This document shows positions 8,094-17,962 of a stretch of 64,000 nucleotides of DNA, piece after piece. Numbering within the stretch: position 1 is the stretch's first letter; every line of letters starts with the position of its first letter. This stretch comes from Streptomyces cadmiisoli (lineage in GTDB: Bacteria > Actinomycetota > Actinomycetes > Streptomycetales > Streptomycetaceae): assembly GCF_003261055.1 (NCBI RefSeq), contig NZ_CP030073.1, positions 7,626,001-7,690,000 of the forward strand, in the 5' to 3' direction. A program made the position numbers and the translations under genes. Below the pieces are notes generated by a model, which was not told where the DNA came from, searched no databases, and saw only the letters and a list, made by a program, of their open reading frames with translations.

Positions 8094-11000
8094 GTGGACA
8101 TCGACGACACCTCAGGCCCCTCGGGCGCCGCTCCTTGTGGCCCGCTCTCCCGCCGCAGATTCCTCCAGGCCTCGGCCACGGCCACCGCGGTCGCCACCAC
8201 CGGCGCGGTCGTCGACGCGCCGGCCGCCGTCGCCGCGTCCCGCACGGCCGTCCTCTCCCTCACCGCGGCCACCTGCGGCTCCGCGACCCTCGCGCCCTCC
8301 GGCGACCGGCTGGTCGCCGAGGTCCAGAACGTCCTCTGGTCCGTTCCGCGGGCCGGCGGCCCCGCCGTCGCGCTCACCGCGCCCGGCCTCGAACCCACGC
8401 GCCCGCAGTTCTCGCCCGACGGCGGCCGCCTCGTCGTGTGCGCCTACCGGGGCGGCGGCTTCCACCTGTGGACCCTGCGGCCGGACGGCACCGGGGTCCG
8501 CCGGCTCACGGACGGGCCGTGGGACGACCGGGGCCCCGCCTGGTCGCCGGACGGCACCCGGATCGCGTTCTCGTCCGAGCGCGGCGGTGACACCGTGACC
8601 GGCGCCCCGTACCGCATCTGGGTCCTGGACGTGCGCGGCGGAACGCTGACCCGGCTCACCGGGCGCCCCGGCCAGCGGGGACCCGGGCAGGGCGCCGCCT
8701 GGGAGGACTTCGACCCGGCCTGGTCGCCGGACGGCGAACGGGTGCTGTTCGTGCGCGCGTCCGCCACCGCGACGGGCGCGCTGCGCGCGACCACCGTCGC
8801 GTCCGTCGCCGCCGACGGCTCGGGCCCGGTCGTCACGGAGCACACCGACGACTCCGGCGCCCAGATCATGGCCCCCGCACGCTCGCCGTCCGGCCGCCTC
8901 GTCCATCTGCGCACCACCGCCCGGCCCGCCGCGTCCAGCACGCTCGTGGTGGACGGCGAGCCGGTAGCGCTGCGGGGCGACATCCACCCGGTGCCGCCGC
9001 GCTGGGCGGACGGCGAGCGGCTGCTGCTCACCGTCGACGGTCGCTTCCGCCTGGTCGACCCGGACGCGCCGGGCACCGGCGAGGACATCCCGTTCACGGC
9101 GACGCTGCCCGTGACCCGGCCGCGCTACCGCGGCAAGAGGCACGACTTCGCCGGCACCGGCTCCCGCCCCGTCCGAGCCCTGCACCTGCCGGCCCTGTCG
9201 CCGGACGGCCGGAGCGTCGCCTTCGCCGCGCTCAACGCGCTGTGGACCGCGGGCACCTCGGGCGGCCGCCCGCCCCGCAGGGTCGTCCAGGTCCCGCCCA
9301 CCCGCTACCTGCTGGCGCCGACATGGACGCCGGACGGCAAGGCGCTGGTCTACGCCGACGACCGCGACGGGCTGTTCGCGGTACGCCGCCGTGACCTCGC
9401 CTCCGGAGCGGAGACAGTGCTGGCCGAGGGCGGCCGTGTCCTGCCCGCCCTCTCACCCGACGGGGCGCGGCTGGCCTGCCTGGACATGTCCGGCAATCTC
9501 GTCGTGCGGGACCTGGCGGACGGCCGGGAACGGATCCTCGCGGCGCCGCTCGGCGCGGGCGGACTGCCCGGCCGGCCCAGCTGGTCGCCCGACGGCCGCC
9601 GTCTGGCCCTGTGCGACCGCAACCGCCTCAACGAGCGCTTCCGCGAGGGCTACAACCTCATCCGGGTCGTCGACACGGAGACCACCGCCTCGGCCCTGCA
9701 CGCCCTCGCGCCGCACACCTCGCTCTCCGACCGCTACGACTCGGGCCCGGCGTGGTCCCCCGACGGCCGGTGGATGGCCGTCGTCGCCGAGTCGGCGCTG
9801 TGGCTGCTGCCGGTCCGCCCCGACGGCACCCCCGACGGCGAGCCGCGCAGACTCACCGCCGAACCCGCCGACCACCCGTCCTGGTCCGCCGACTCCCGCA
9901 CGCTGCTGTACCTGTCCGCGGGCACCCTGCGCCTGATCGACACCGGCAGCGGCAGGACCCGCACCGTCCGTGTCCCGCTGGACTACCGTCGCCCGCGTCC
10001 GGCCGACACGGTGGTGCGCGCCGGCCGGTTCTGGGACGGCACAGGCCGGGACGTGCGCGAGGACGTCGACGTCGTCATCCGCGGCGGCCGGATCGCGGAG
10101 GTGTCCCGGCACCGGGCCGGCCGCTCGGCCGCACACCGTGTCGACGCCTCCGAGCGCACGGTGATCCCGGGCCTGTGGGACGCCCACACCCACCCCTGGC
10201 AGACGCTGTACGGAGGCCGCCAGACCGCGCTCCAGCTCGCCTACGGCATCACGACGGCCGTCTCACTGGGCGGGTTCGCCTACGAGCAGGCACGGGTCCG
10301 GGAGGCCGTCGCCGCCGGAGTCCTGACCGGACCCCGGCTGCTGACCACCGGCGAACTGCTCGACGGGGCCCGTGTGGCCTACAGCATGGGCCGCGCCCAC
10401 CGCACCCCGGAGGGGCTGCGCCGCACCCTGGCGCGCGGGGCCGCCCTGGACTGGGACTTCGTGAAGACGTACGTCCGGGCCCCGGGCTGGGTGATGAAGG
10501 AGGCCGCCGACTTCGCCCACGACCGGCTCGGCGTGCCCAGCGGCAGCCATCTGTGCACCCCCGGCGTGCAACTGGGCCAGGACCTGACGACCCATCTGCA
10601 GGCCACCCAGCGTCTGGAGGCCGGACGAGCGACCTCCGCCACCGGACGTGCCTGCCAGGACGTGGAGGAGATCTACACGCGCGGCGGCTTCCACCTCGTC
10701 GCCACTCCGTTCACCGCCCAGCCCCTGCTCGGCGCCGACCCCGCGCTGGCGGACGACCCGCGCGTCACCACGCTCATGCCACCGTGGGACCGCGAGTTCG
10801 TGCGCGAGCAGGCAGGCCGGCCGCCCACCGAGGCCGAACTGGTGACGCTGGACCGGGAGATGAACGTCTACCGGAGGATCCTCGCGGGCGGCGGGCTGGT
10901 CGCGCTCGGCACGGACCAGCCGCTCGTCCCGGTCGGGCTGCACCTGCATCTGGCCCTGCGCGCGCTGCACCGGGCCGGACTGTCACCGGCCGAGGCGCTG

Positions 11001-11309
11001 CGCACGGCCACCGTGCTGCCCGCGCGGGTCTTCGGTGCCGACCGGGATCTCGGCACGGCGGAGGTGGGCAGGCTCGCCGACCTCACGGTGGTGGACGGGG
11101 ACCCGTTCACCGACTTCGACGACCTGATCCGCACGGCGGCGGTACTCCGCGGCGGCGTCCTGTTCGCACAGGGCGACCTCGTCGACGCCTTCGCGGCCGA
11201 CGCCCCCCGCGGTGACGCGTCGGGCCGCGCGGTGTCGGCCGAGGACTGGCTCGACGTCGGCCGCCGGCTGCGCCGCGAGGGGTGCTGCGATCCGGAGAGC
11301 GGGCACTGA
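8094..11309 (+). CDS. Tat-exported PD40 beta-propeller/amidohydrolase fusion
   Basis: A 1071-aa protein. The N-terminus has a twin-arginine signal (SRRRFLQAS, residues 19-27, then an Ala-rich hydrophobic stretch), so it is probably exported folded. Residues about 60-630 contain many TolB/PD40 blades marked by repeated WSPDG or LSPDG, enough for one or two propellers. From about 650 to the end is an amidohydrolase: the metal motif His698-Thr-His700 in WDAHTHP, a later His819, Asp941 in LGTDQPL, and the closing [13 protein letters not shown]. The family hydrolyses C-N bonds in cyclic amides or dipeptides. The substrate here is unknown. GTG 8094 follows GAGAGGT. It stands alone on its strand. 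Confidence 0.9.
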   Translation: MDIDDTSGPSGAAPCGPLSRRRFLQASATATAVATTGAVVDAPAAVAASRTAVLSLTAATCGSATLAPSGDRLVAEVQNVLWSVPRAGGPAVALTAPGLEPTRPQFSPDGGRLVVCAYRGGGFHLWTLRPDGTGVRRLTDGPWDDRGPAWSPDGTRIAFSSERGGDTVTGAPYRIWVLDVRGGTLTRLTGRPGQRGPGQGAAWEDFDPAWSPDGERVLFVRASATATGALRATTVASVAADGSGPVVTEHTDDSGAQIMAPARSPSGRLVHLRTTARPAASSTLVVDGEPVALRGDIHPVPPRWADGERLLLTVDGRFRLVDPDAPGTGEDIPFTATLPVTRPRYRGKRHDFAGTGSRPVRALHLPALSPDGRSVAFAALNALWTAGTSGGRPPRRVVQVPPTRYLLAPTWTPDGKALVYADDRDGLFAVRRRDLASGAETVLAEGGRVLPALSPDGARLACLDMSGNLVVRDLADGRERILAAPLGAGGLPGRPSWSPDGRRLALCDRNRLNERFREGYNLIRVVDTETTASALHALAPHTSLSDRYDSGPAWSPDGRWMAVVAESALWLLPVRPDGTPDGEPRRLTAEPADHPSWSADSRTLLYLSAGTLRLIDTGSGRTRTVRVPLDYRRPRPADTVVRAGRFWDGTGRDVREDVDVVIRGGRIAEVSRHRAGRSAAHRVDASERTVIPGLWDAHTHPWQTLYGGRQTALQLAYGITTAVSLGGFAYEQARVREAVAAGVLTGPRLLTTGELLDGARVAYSMGRAHRTPEGLRRTLARGAALDWDFVKTYVRAPGWVMKEAADFAHDRLGVPSGSHLCTPGVQLGQDLTTHLQATQRLEAGRATSATGRACQDVEEIYTRGGFHLVATPFTAQPLLGADPALADDPRVTTLMPPWDREFVREQAGRPPTEAELVTLDREMNVYRRILAGGGLVALGTDQPLVPVGLHLHLALRALHRAGLSPAEALRTATVLPARVFGADRDLGTAEVGRLADLTVVDGDPFTDFDDLIRTAAVLRGGVLFAQGDLVDAFAADAPRGDASGRAVSAEDWLDVGRRLRREGCCDPESGH

Positions 11310-11357
11310 GCCCGCGGCACCGGCCCGCGGACCGGTGGGGCGACGCCGCCCGACCGG

Positions 11358-13199
11358 TCAGCCGAGAGCCTTGTCCAGGTTGAACGCGGCGCTGATGAGG
11401 GCGAGATGGGTGAAGGCCTGCGGGAAGTTGCCCTGCTGCTCGCCCGTGTGACCGATCTCCTCGGCGTACAGGCCCAGATGGTTGGCGTAGGTGAGCATCT
11501 TCTCGAAGGCCAGCCGCGCCTCGTCCACCCGGCCCGCGCGGACCATCGCCTCCACGTACCAGAACGAGCAGATCGAGAACGTCCCCTCGTCGCCGTGCAG
11601 TCCGTCCGGTGCGGCCAGCGGGTCGTAGCGGTACACCAGGGAGTCGGACACCAGCTCGTGGGTGAGGGCGTCCAGGGTGGACAGCCACTTGGGATCCGTG
11701 GGCGCGATGAACCTCGTCAACGGCATCATCAGCAGGGCCGCGTCGAGCACGTCGCCGCCCTCGTACTGGACGAACGCCCTGCGCTCCTCTGACCAGCCGC
11801 GCTGCATGATCCGGCGGTAGATCTTGTCGCGGGCCTCCTGCCAGCGGGCCAGGTCGGCGGGCAGTCCGCGCCGGTTGGCCATCCTGATGGCCCGTTCGAT
11901 CGCCACCCAGCACATCAGCCGCGAGTACAGGAAGTTCTTGCGTCCGCCGCGGGTCTCCCAGATCCCCTCGTCCGGCTGGTCCCAGTGCTCGCAGACCCAG
12001 TGGACGAGCCCGCAGACGTCGTCCCACTGAGCGCTGGAGATCGGCTGGGCCCACTTGTCGTACAGGTAGATCGAATCGATGAGCGCGCCGTAGATGTCGA
12101 GCTGGAGCTGCTCGGCGGCGCCGTTGCCGACCCGTACCGGTGCGGAGCCCTCGTAGCCCTCCAGATGGCGCAGCTCGCACTCGGGCAGGTCGGTGCGGCC
12201 GTCGATGCCGTACATGATCTGCAGCGGACCGGAGCGACAGCCGTCACCCGGCGTGATGTGCCGGGAGACGAACTGCATGAACGCCTCGGCCTCGCTGGTG
12301 AAACCGAGCCGCAGCAGCGCGTACACGCAGAACGCCGCGTCGCGCACCCACACGTACCGGTAGTCCCAGTTGCGTTCCCCGCCGAGCTGCTCGGGCAGGC
12401 TCGTCGTCGGGGCCGCCACGATGGCGCCGGTCGGCGCGTAGGTGAGCAGCTTCAGGGTGAGCGCGGAGCGGTGCACCATCTCGCGCCAGCGGCCCCGGTA
12501 CTTCGACGCGGACAGCCACCGCCGCCAGTAGGCGACCGTCTTGCCGAACTGCTCCTCCGCCTCCAGTCCCGGACACCGGCGCGGTACCACGTCACCTCCG
12601 ACCTGGTCCATGGCGAACACGGCCGACTCGCCCTCGGCGAGCTTGAAGTCCGCTCGCACGTCGGCCCCGTCCGCCTCCATCGTCACCGTGGAGGTCAGCG
12701 CCAGCTTCGAGGTGGCGCAGTCGAAGATCGCCACGTCGCCGAGCAGGCGCAGGGTGTGCTGCTGGGTGCCGTAGTCGAACCTCGGTGCCACCCGTGCGCG
12801 GAAGGGGAGGGAACCGCGCACGCACAGCACACGCCGGATCAGCCGGTGCCGCTGTACCTCGGCGGACTCGCCGCTGATCGGCATGAAGTCCTGCACCTCG
12901 CCCACACCCTCGTCGGTGAAGAACCGGGTGATCAGGACGTTGGTGTCGGGGAAGTAGAACTGTTTGGTCCGCCCGGGCAGGGTCGCGGCCAGTTCGAAGC
13001 AGCCGCCCCGCTCCGCGTCCAGGATCGAGGCGAACACACTCGGCGCGTCGAAGGACGGACAGCAGTACCAGTCGATCGTGCCGTCGGTGGCCACCAGAGC
13101 CACGCTCTGGAGATCGCCGATCAGTCCGTGCTCCGCGATCGGGATGTACCGGTTGCGCCCGGGGCCCTCGCTCGTCGATGTATGCGACGTATCGGCCAT
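11358..13199 (-). CDS. Glycoside hydrolase family 15 (glucoamylase/trehalase-like) protein
   Basis: A 613-aa protein with the GH15 layout. A beta-sandwich N-domain ([34 protein letters not shown]) is followed by an alpha/alpha-barrel with [24 protein letters not shown] (region of the catalytic acid) and [16 protein letters not shown] (region of the catalytic base). Actinobacterial relatives include intracellular trehalases and glucan hydrolases releasing glucose. No signal peptide is seen, so it should be cytoplasmic. It lies 84 bp downstream of the DeoR-type regulator on the same strand, so it may be read from that promoter. Trehalase is my first guess, and isomalto-glucan hydrolysis is an alternative. 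Confidence 0.88.
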   Translation of the reverse strand: MADTSHTSTSEGPGRNRYIPIAEHGLIGDLQSVALVATDGTIDWYCCPSFDAPSVFASILDAERGGCFELAATLPGRTKQFYFPDTNVLITRFFTDEGVGEVQDFMPISGESAEVQRHRLIRRVLCVRGSLPFRARVAPRFDYGTQQHTLRLLGDVAIFDCATSKLALTSTVTMEADGADVRADFKLAEGESAVFAMDQVGGDVVPRRCPGLEAEEQFGKTVAYWRRWLSASKYRGRWREMVHRSALTLKLLTYAPTGAIVAAPTTSLPEQLGGERNWDYRYVWVRDAAFCVYALLRLGFTSEAEAFMQFVSRHITPGDGCRSGPLQIMYGIDGRTDLPECELRHLEGYEGSAPVRVGNGAAEQLQLDIYGALIDSIYLYDKWAQPISSAQWDDVCGLVHWVCEHWDQPDEGIWETRGGRKNFLYSRLMCWVAIERAIRMANRRGLPADLARWQEARDKIYRRIMQRGWSEERRAFVQYEGGDVLDAALLMMPLTRFIAPTDPKWLSTLDALTHELVSDSLVYRYDPLAAPDGLHGDEGTFSICSFWYVEAMVRAGRVDEARLAFEKMLTYANHLGLYAEEIGHTGEQQGNFPQAFTHLALISAAFNLDKALG

Positions 13200-13283
13200 C
13201 GCAGCCTCCCTCGCCGGTCAGCAAGCGCCCTTCCAGCTTAGGCGCGATCGCGCAGGTGGGCGCCGGGAAGCCGGGCCGGGTGA

Positions 13284-14063
13284 TCAGACGGCCATGACGC
13301 GGACGCCCGCATCCTCGAACCGGCGCACCGTGTCCTCGTCCACGGCGGTGTCGGTGACCAGCGTGTGCAGCGTGCCGGTGTCGCAGATCCGGGCGAACGC
13401 CCTGCGGCCCAGCTTGCTGGAGTCCGCGGCGACGATCACGCGTGCGGCGCGCTCGCACAGCCGCCGGTTGATCGCCGCCTCCGCCTCGTCGTGCGCCGCC
13501 GCGCCGTGCACGACGTCCAGGGCGACGACACCCAGCACCGCCACGTCCAGGGCGATCCGGTCGAGCACGCCCTCGGCCAGCGGACCGACCAGCTCGTAGG
13601 ACTGGGCCCGGGCCACCCCGCCCGTGACCACGATCTTGAACTGGGGCCGTACGGCCAGTTCGTTGGCGATGTTGAGCGCGTTGGTGACGACGGTGAGCGG
13701 GGGCGGTCCGGCGGCGAGGTCGCCCCGCACCGCCAGGGCCCGGGCCACCTCCGTGGTGGTCGTGCCGCCGGTCAGGCCGACCGCCTCGCCGGGCGCGACG
13801 AGACCGGCCACCGCCGCCGCGATGCGCAGCTTCTCGGAGGCCTGGCGGGCCGTCTTGTAGCGCAGCGGCAGTTCGTACGACACGCCGTGTGCCACCGCGC
13901 CGCCCCGGGTGCGGACGAGCATCTGCTGCTCGGCGAGCGCGTCGAAGTCCCGGCGGATCGTCGCGGCGGAGACACCCAGCTCGCCGGCCGCCTGCTCGAC
14001 GTCCAGCCGGCCGCGTTCGACGAGCAGTTCCAGCAGCGCCTTCCAGCGGGCGTCGCGCGACAT
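13284..14063 (-). CDS. DeoR/GlpR-family regulator, probably of amino-sugar catabolism
   Basis: A 259-aa protein. A DeoR helix-turn-helix (about residues 18-50: DVEQAAGELGVSAATIRRDF) precedes a sugar-phosphate sensing domain with VGLTGGTTTTEVARAL and AARVIVAADSSKLGRRAF. Such proteins repress sugar operons until a phosphosugar binds. It is divergent from the SIS/aldolase pair, across a promoter that contains a dyad. The start is ATG 14063 (MSRDARWKALLELL). By context it should sense a phosphorylated amino sugar or ketose. Confidence 0.9.
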   Translation of the reverse strand: MSRDARWKALLELLVERGRLDVEQAAGELGVSAATIRRDFDALAEQQMLVRTRGGAVAHGVSYELPLRYKTARQASEKLRIAAAVAGLVAPGEAVGLTGGTTTTEVARALAVRGDLAAGPPPLTVVTNALNIANELAVRPQFKIVVTGGVARAQSYELVGPLAEGVLDRIALDVAVLGVVALDVVHGAAAHDEAEAAINRRLCERAARVIVAADSSKLGRRAFARICDTGTLHTLVTDTAVDEDTVRRFEDAGVRVMAV

Positions 14064-14118
14064 CCGCACCCTTTCCGTCCGTTCCTGGCCCTGCCGCGAC
14101 CCTAGCGCATCCGATTCC

Positions 14119-14159
14119 GAGCAGGATGCTTGATGCTGCTCGAAAGGACGCGCTATCTT
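14119..14159 (+). promoter_or_regulatory. Promoter and candidate DeoR operator for the SIS/aldolase genes
   Basis: A GAGCAG arm (14119-14124) and a CTGCTC arm (14136-14141) form a 23-bp dyad. It overlaps a plausible -35 element TTGATG (14130-14135), followed 18 bases later by a -10 TATCTT (14154-14159). The overlap would let the adjacent regulator block transcription of the SIS gene. Confidence 0.45.
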
Positions 14160-14189
14160 GCAACAGTAAGCATGAGTGGGGAGGCCCGC

Positions 14190-15065
14190 ATGACTGATGC
14201 CGAGGACGAGCTGCACAGCCAGCCGGAGTGCTGGACCCGCGCCGCGGCGCAGGCCGCGCGGCACCGGGGAGTGCTGCCGGCACCGGGGGAGCGCGTCGCC
14301 GTCGTCGGCTGCGGCACCTCGTACTTCATGGCGCAGGCCGCGGCGGCGCTGCGCGAGGACGCGAAGCAGGGCGAGACGGACGCCTTCGCCGCCTCGGAGT
14401 TCCCCGCCGGCCGCCGCTACGACCGGGTCGTCGCGCTGACCCGCTCCGGCACCACCACCGAGGTGCTCGACCTGCTCGGGAAGCTGCGCGGTGCCACCCG
14501 GACCACCGCGATCACCGCCGACCCGAGCACCCCCGTGGCCGACGCCGCCCAGGACGTCGTCGTGCTCGACTTCGCGGACGAACGCTCGGTCGTGCAGACG
14601 CGGTTCGCGACCACCGCGCTCACCCTGCTCCGGGCCCATCTCGGCCTGCACTCCGACACCGTCGTGACGGACGGCCGCGCCGCGCTCGCCGCCGACCTGC
14701 CCGAAGACCTCGTCGACCGCGGCCAGTTCACCTTCCTGGGCCGCGGCTGGACCGTCGGCCTGGCCCACGAAGCCGCTCTGAAGATGCGCGAGGCGGCCCA
14801 GGCCTGGACCGAGTCCTACCCGGCCATGGAGTACCGGCACGGCCCCATCAGCATCGCCGACGGATCCACCGCGACCTGGATGCTCGGCGCGGCACCGCAG
14901 GGGCTGGCCGAACAGGTGCGGGCCACCGGCGCCCGATGGGTGGCGGGCGGTCTCGACCCCCTCGCCGAACTGGTCCGGGTGCAGCGGCTCGCGGTCGCCG
15001 TCGCCGCGGCCCGCGGACTGGACGCCGACCGGCCGCGCCACCTCACGCGCTCGGTGATCCTCTGA
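14190..15065 (+). CDS. SIS-domain sugar-phosphate isomerase/deaminase (AgaS-like)
   Basis: A 291-aa protein with two SIS domains. Visible motifs are VVGCGTSYFMAQAAA, LTRSGTTTEVLDLL (phosphosugar loop) and MEYRHGPISI, the last close to the EFRHGP motif of GlmS and AgaS. The family isomerises or deaminates aminosugar 6-phosphates. I chose ATG 14190 (MTDAEDELHSQPECW), which has a GGGGAGG ribosome site six bases upstream; an ATG at 14172 is also in frame. An aldolase follows 88 bp downstream, together suggesting conversion of galactosamine- or glucosamine-6-phosphate to a ketose phosphate that is then cleaved. Confidence 0.88.
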   Translation: MTDAEDELHSQPECWTRAAAQAARHRGVLPAPGERVAVVGCGTSYFMAQAAAALREDAKQGETDAFAASEFPAGRRYDRVVALTRSGTTTEVLDLLGKLRGATRTTAITADPSTPVADAAQDVVVLDFADERSVVQTRFATTALTLLRAHLGLHSDTVVTDGRAALAADLPEDLVDRGQFTFLGRGWTVGLAHEAALKMREAAQAWTESYPAMEYRHGPISIADGSTATWMLGAAPQGLAEQVRATGARWVAGGLDPLAELVRVQRLAVAVAAARGLDADRPRHLTRSVIL

Positions 15066-15071
15066 CGCCGC

Positions 15072-15134
15072 GGGCCGGTCCGGCACCGCCCCGGCGCCCG
15101 TCACTCGGCCCCGGCCGATCCACCGGACCGGCCC
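15072..15134. repeat. 12-bp inverted repeat between the SIS and aldolase genes
   Basis: GGGCCGGTCCGG (15072-15083) is exactly complementary to CCGGACCGGCCC (15123-15134), with 39 bases between. In the transcript this would form a stable stem just before the aldolase ribosome site. It could tune the ratio of the two products or end some transcripts. Confidence 0.55.
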
Positions 15135-15153
15135 CAGCCCGCAAGGAGCAGCC

Positions 15154-16017
15154 GTGCCCCTCGTGACCACCGGCGAACTCGTCCGCCGCGCCGCCGCCGC
15201 GCACGGCGCCGTGGCCGCCTTCAACATCATCACCCTGGAGCACGTCGAGGCCGTCGTCGCGGGCGCCGAGTCCGTCGGCTGCCCCGTCGTCCTCCAGGTC
15301 AGCGAGAACGCCGTCCGGTTCCGCCACGGACGGCTCCTTCCGCTGGCCCGCGCGGCCGCCGCCGCGGCGGAACGGGCCGCCGTACCGGTCGCGTTGCACC
15401 TCGATCACGTGCAGAGCGACCAGCTTCTGCGGCAGGCCGGGTCCGCCGGGTTCAGCTCCGTGATGTACGACGCGTCCCGGCTGCCGTACCAGGAGAACCT
15501 CGCGGCGACCGGGGCCGCCGCCGACTGGGCGCACTCCCAGGGGCTGTGGATCGAGGCCGAGCTGGGCGAGGTCGGCGGCAAGGACGGACGGCCGCCACTG
15601 GACGCCCACGCGCCCGGCGCGCGTACGGACCCCGCCCGGGCGCGCGCCTTCGTCGCCGACTCGGGGGTCGACGCCCTGGCCGTGGCCATCGGCAGCTCGC
15701 ACGCCATGACCACCCGCACCGCCGCCCTCGACCACGACCTCCTCAAGCGCCTGTCCGCCGGCCTGGACGTCCCCCTGGTCCTGCACGGCTCGTCCGGCGT
15801 TCCGGACGACGAACTGACGGCGGCGGTCGCGGGCGGCATCACCAAGGTCAACGTCGGTACCGCCCTCAACGTCGCCATGACCGGCGCGATCCGGGAGTTC
15901 CTCACCGCCCACCCCGAGGCGGTCGACCCCCGCACCTACCTCGGCGTCGGCCGGGAGGAGATGGCCCGGGCCGTCGCGCGGACCATCCGCACGCTGCTCC
16001 GGCCGGCTAGCGCTTGA
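15154..16017 (+). CDS. Class II fructose/tagatose-bisphosphate aldolase family protein
   Basis: A 287-aa TIM-barrel aldolase of the zinc-dependent class II type. It shows VALHLDHVQS (zinc His and catalytic Asp region), ELGEVGGKDGR, AIGSSHAM and LHGSSGVPDDEL, which provide the metal ligands and phosphate-binding loop. Size and motifs fit the KbaY/GatY branch that splits tagatose-1,6-bisphosphate into dihydroxyacetone phosphate and glyceraldehyde 3-phosphate. Fructose-bisphosphate is the alternative substrate. GTG 15154 follows AAGGAG. The pairing with an AgaS-like SIS protein favours amino-sugar breakdown. No kinase for this route is nearby. The 3' end overlaps the convergent methyltransferase by 11 bp. 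Confidence 0.88.
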   Translation: MPLVTTGELVRRAAAAHGAVAAFNIITLEHVEAVVAGAESVGCPVVLQVSENAVRFRHGRLLPLARAAAAAAERAAVPVALHLDHVQSDQLLRQAGSAGFSSVMYDASRLPYQENLAATGAAADWAHSQGLWIEAELGEVGGKDGRPPLDAHAPGARTDPARARAFVADSGVDALAVAIGSSHAMTTRTAALDHDLLKRLSAGLDVPLVLHGSSGVPDDELTAAVAGGITKVNVGTALNVAMTGAIREFLTAHPEAVDPRTYLGVGREEMARAVARTIRTLLRPASA

Positions 16018-17152
16018 CCGCCTTCAGGACCACGAACTTCGGATCACTGGCGACCAGCCTGCTGTTGCCGAACAGCCGCCGCAGCTTCACGTGGTACCCG
16101 AGGTGGCGGTTGCCGATCACCCAGAGCTCGCCGCCCGGACGCAGCGTCCGGCGCGCACCGGTGAACATCCGCCACGCCGTGGCGTCGGTGGTCGCCTGGT
16201 GCGCATGGAACGGCGGATTGTTCAGGACCAGGTCGACACTGCCGGACGGCACCCCGGCCAGCCCGTCGCCGACCCGGAACTCGGCGTGCCCGGGCACGCC
16301 GTTCGCCCGGTACGTCGCCTCCGCCGACGCCGCGGCCTGGAACGACTCGTCGACGAACAGCACCTCGGCGTCGGGGTTGGCGAGCGCCACCGCCGTACCG
16401 ACGACACCGTTTCCGCAGCCCAGGTCCACCACCCGGCGTGAGCCGCGGGTGTCCGGCAGATGCTTCAGCAGGAAACGGGTCCCGATGTCCAGCCGGTCGG
16501 CGCAGAAGACGCCCGCGTGGTTGACGACCGTGTGCCCCGACACCGGACCGATGTCGCCGGGCAGCGCGTAGCTGTACGGCCACGGGTTGGCCGACCGGGC
16601 CAGCGACGGGTCCGGCGTGCAGTGGATCAGCCGGGCCTTCCGCTCGGCGAGCGAGGTGCGGGTCGGCCCGAGGATCCGCTCGAACAGGTTCAGCGTCGAG
16701 GTGTGGATCTCCTTCACCATGCCGGTGCCGACGACGACCGTGCCCTCGTGCACCGCGGGCGCCAGCCGCATCAGCTGGTCCTCCAGCAGGGCGAGGCTCT
16801 TGGGCACCCGCACCAGCAGCACGTCCACCCGGTCGGGCGGCGGATCCTGGGTGGTGAGCAGGCGCACCGTGCCCGGTCCGACGCCGTTGCGGGCGAGATT
16901 CGCGTGGGTCGCCTCCTGCGTCAGGTACGAGTCCGTGATCTGCACCGGACCGTGCGTGGCCAGCGCGGTCGCCAGCGCGCCCCAGCGGTCGCCGAGCACG
17001 ACGACCGTCCCGGTCAACGGCACCCCCTCGTCGGCGAGGTGCCGCAGCAGGTAGTCGTCGGAGGCGTCCCAGGCACGCAGGCGGTCACGGGGGTCCTCGG
17101 GAAAGCGAGCCAGCGCGAGCTCGCCCCACGGCGTCGTCATACGGTCGTTCAT
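16007..17152 (-). CDS. RlmG/RsmC-type rRNA guanine-N2 methyltransferase
   Basis: A 381-aa protein with two Rossmann-like halves, as in RlmG and RsmC. The N-terminal half lacks catalytic motifs (VVLGDRWGALATAL). The C-terminal half has the SAM-binding motif VVDLGCGNGVVG and the catalytic NPPF in LVLNNPPFHAHQ, used for methylation of an exocyclic amine. The family methylates guanine N2 in 16S or 23S rRNA. The start is ATG 17152 (MNDRMTTPWGEL); ATG 17140 is possible. The exact rRNA position cannot be told from sequence. Confidence 0.87.
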   Translation of the reverse strand: MNDRMTTPWGELALARFPEDPRDRLRAWDASDDYLLRHLADEGVPLTGTVVVLGDRWGALATALATHGPVQITDSYLTQEATHANLARNGVGPGTVRLLTTQDPPPDRVDVLLVRVPKSLALLEDQLMRLAPAVHEGTVVVGTGMVKEIHTSTLNLFERILGPTRTSLAERKARLIHCTPDPSLARSANPWPYSYALPGDIGPVSGHTVVNHAGVFCADRLDIGTRFLLKHLPDTRGSRRVVDLGCGNGVVGTAVALANPDAEVLFVDESFQAAASAEATYRANGVPGHAEFRVGDGLAGVPSGSVDLVLNNPPFHAHQATTDATAWRMFTGARRTLRPGGELWVIGNRHLGYHVKLRRLFGNSRLVASDPKFVVLKAVKR

Positions 17153-17209
17153 CGTGCCGCCAAGGCTAGCCGAGCCGCAGTTCAGGGCGGGTGCGGGAGG
17201 ATGGACGGC

Positions 17210-17938
17210 ATGGGCGGTACGAACGGCGCGACGGGCAAGAGCGGCGAGAACGGCTTGAACGGCATGAACGCCGAGCTGTTCCCCCGGGAGCGTGCGCGGA
17301 TCGCGCCGGGCGCGGTGCACCTGCCGGACTGGCTCGACGCGCACGGCCAGCGCGAGCTGCTGAACGCGTGCCGCGACTGGGCCCGGCCACCCGCCGGACT
17401 GCGGACGGTCCGCACACCCGGCGGCGGCACGATGACCGCCCGCCAGGTCTGCCTCGGCCGGCACTGGTACCCGTACGCCTACGCCGGTACGGCCGTGGAC
17501 GGCGACGGCGCCCCCGTGAAGCCGTTCCCCGCCTGGCTGGGCGAGCTGGGCCGGCGCGCGGTGACCGACGCCCTGGGCGCGCCGGCCGCCGAGGACGCCG
17601 GGTACGACATCGCGCTGATCAACTTCTACGACGGCGACGCCCACATGGGCATGCACCGCGACAGCGACGAGAGGTCACCCGCTCCCGTCGTCTCGCTGAG
17701 CCTGGGCGACACATGTGTCTTCCGGTTCGGCAACACCGAGACCCGCGCCCGGCCCTACACGGACGTCGAACTGCGCAGCGGCGACCTGTTCGTGTTCGGC
17801 GGCCCGTCGCGGTCGGCCTATCACGGGGTGCCGCGGGTGCATCCGGGCACCGCGCCGTCCTGGCTCGGCCTGACCGGGCGGCTGAACGTCACGTTGCGGG
17901 TGGGCGGCTTCGACGACCCGGGTGCGACGAGCGGTTGA
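17210..17938 (+). CDS. alkB: AlkB-type 2-oxoglutarate/Fe(II)-dependent alkylation repair dioxygenase
   Basis: A 242-aa protein with the AlkB core. It has the iron ligands His and Asp in HMGMHRDSDE, the distal His in YHGVPRV, and the two Arg of RLNVTLRVG that bind 2-oxoglutarate. NFYDGDAHMG is the substrate-side loop. It should oxidatively remove methyl groups from N1-methyladenine and N3-methylcytosine in DNA or RNA. I prefer ATG 17210 because GGAGG lies nine bases upstream; ATG 17201 abuts the same GGAGG directly. The ROK regulator follows 24 bp later. Confidence 0.9.
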   Translation: MGGTNGATGKSGENGLNGMNAELFPRERARIAPGAVHLPDWLDAHGQRELLNACRDWARPPAGLRTVRTPGGGTMTARQVCLGRHWYPYAYAGTAVDGDGAPVKPFPAWLGELGRRAVTDALGAPAAEDAGYDIALINFYDGDAHMGMHRDSDERSPAPVVSLSLGDTCVFRFGNTETRARPYTDVELRSGDLFVFGGPSRSAYHGVPRVHPGTAPSWLGLTGRLNVTLRVGGFDDPGATSG

Positions 17939-17962
17939 GCGGATCATGGGAGACTCGCCCTC

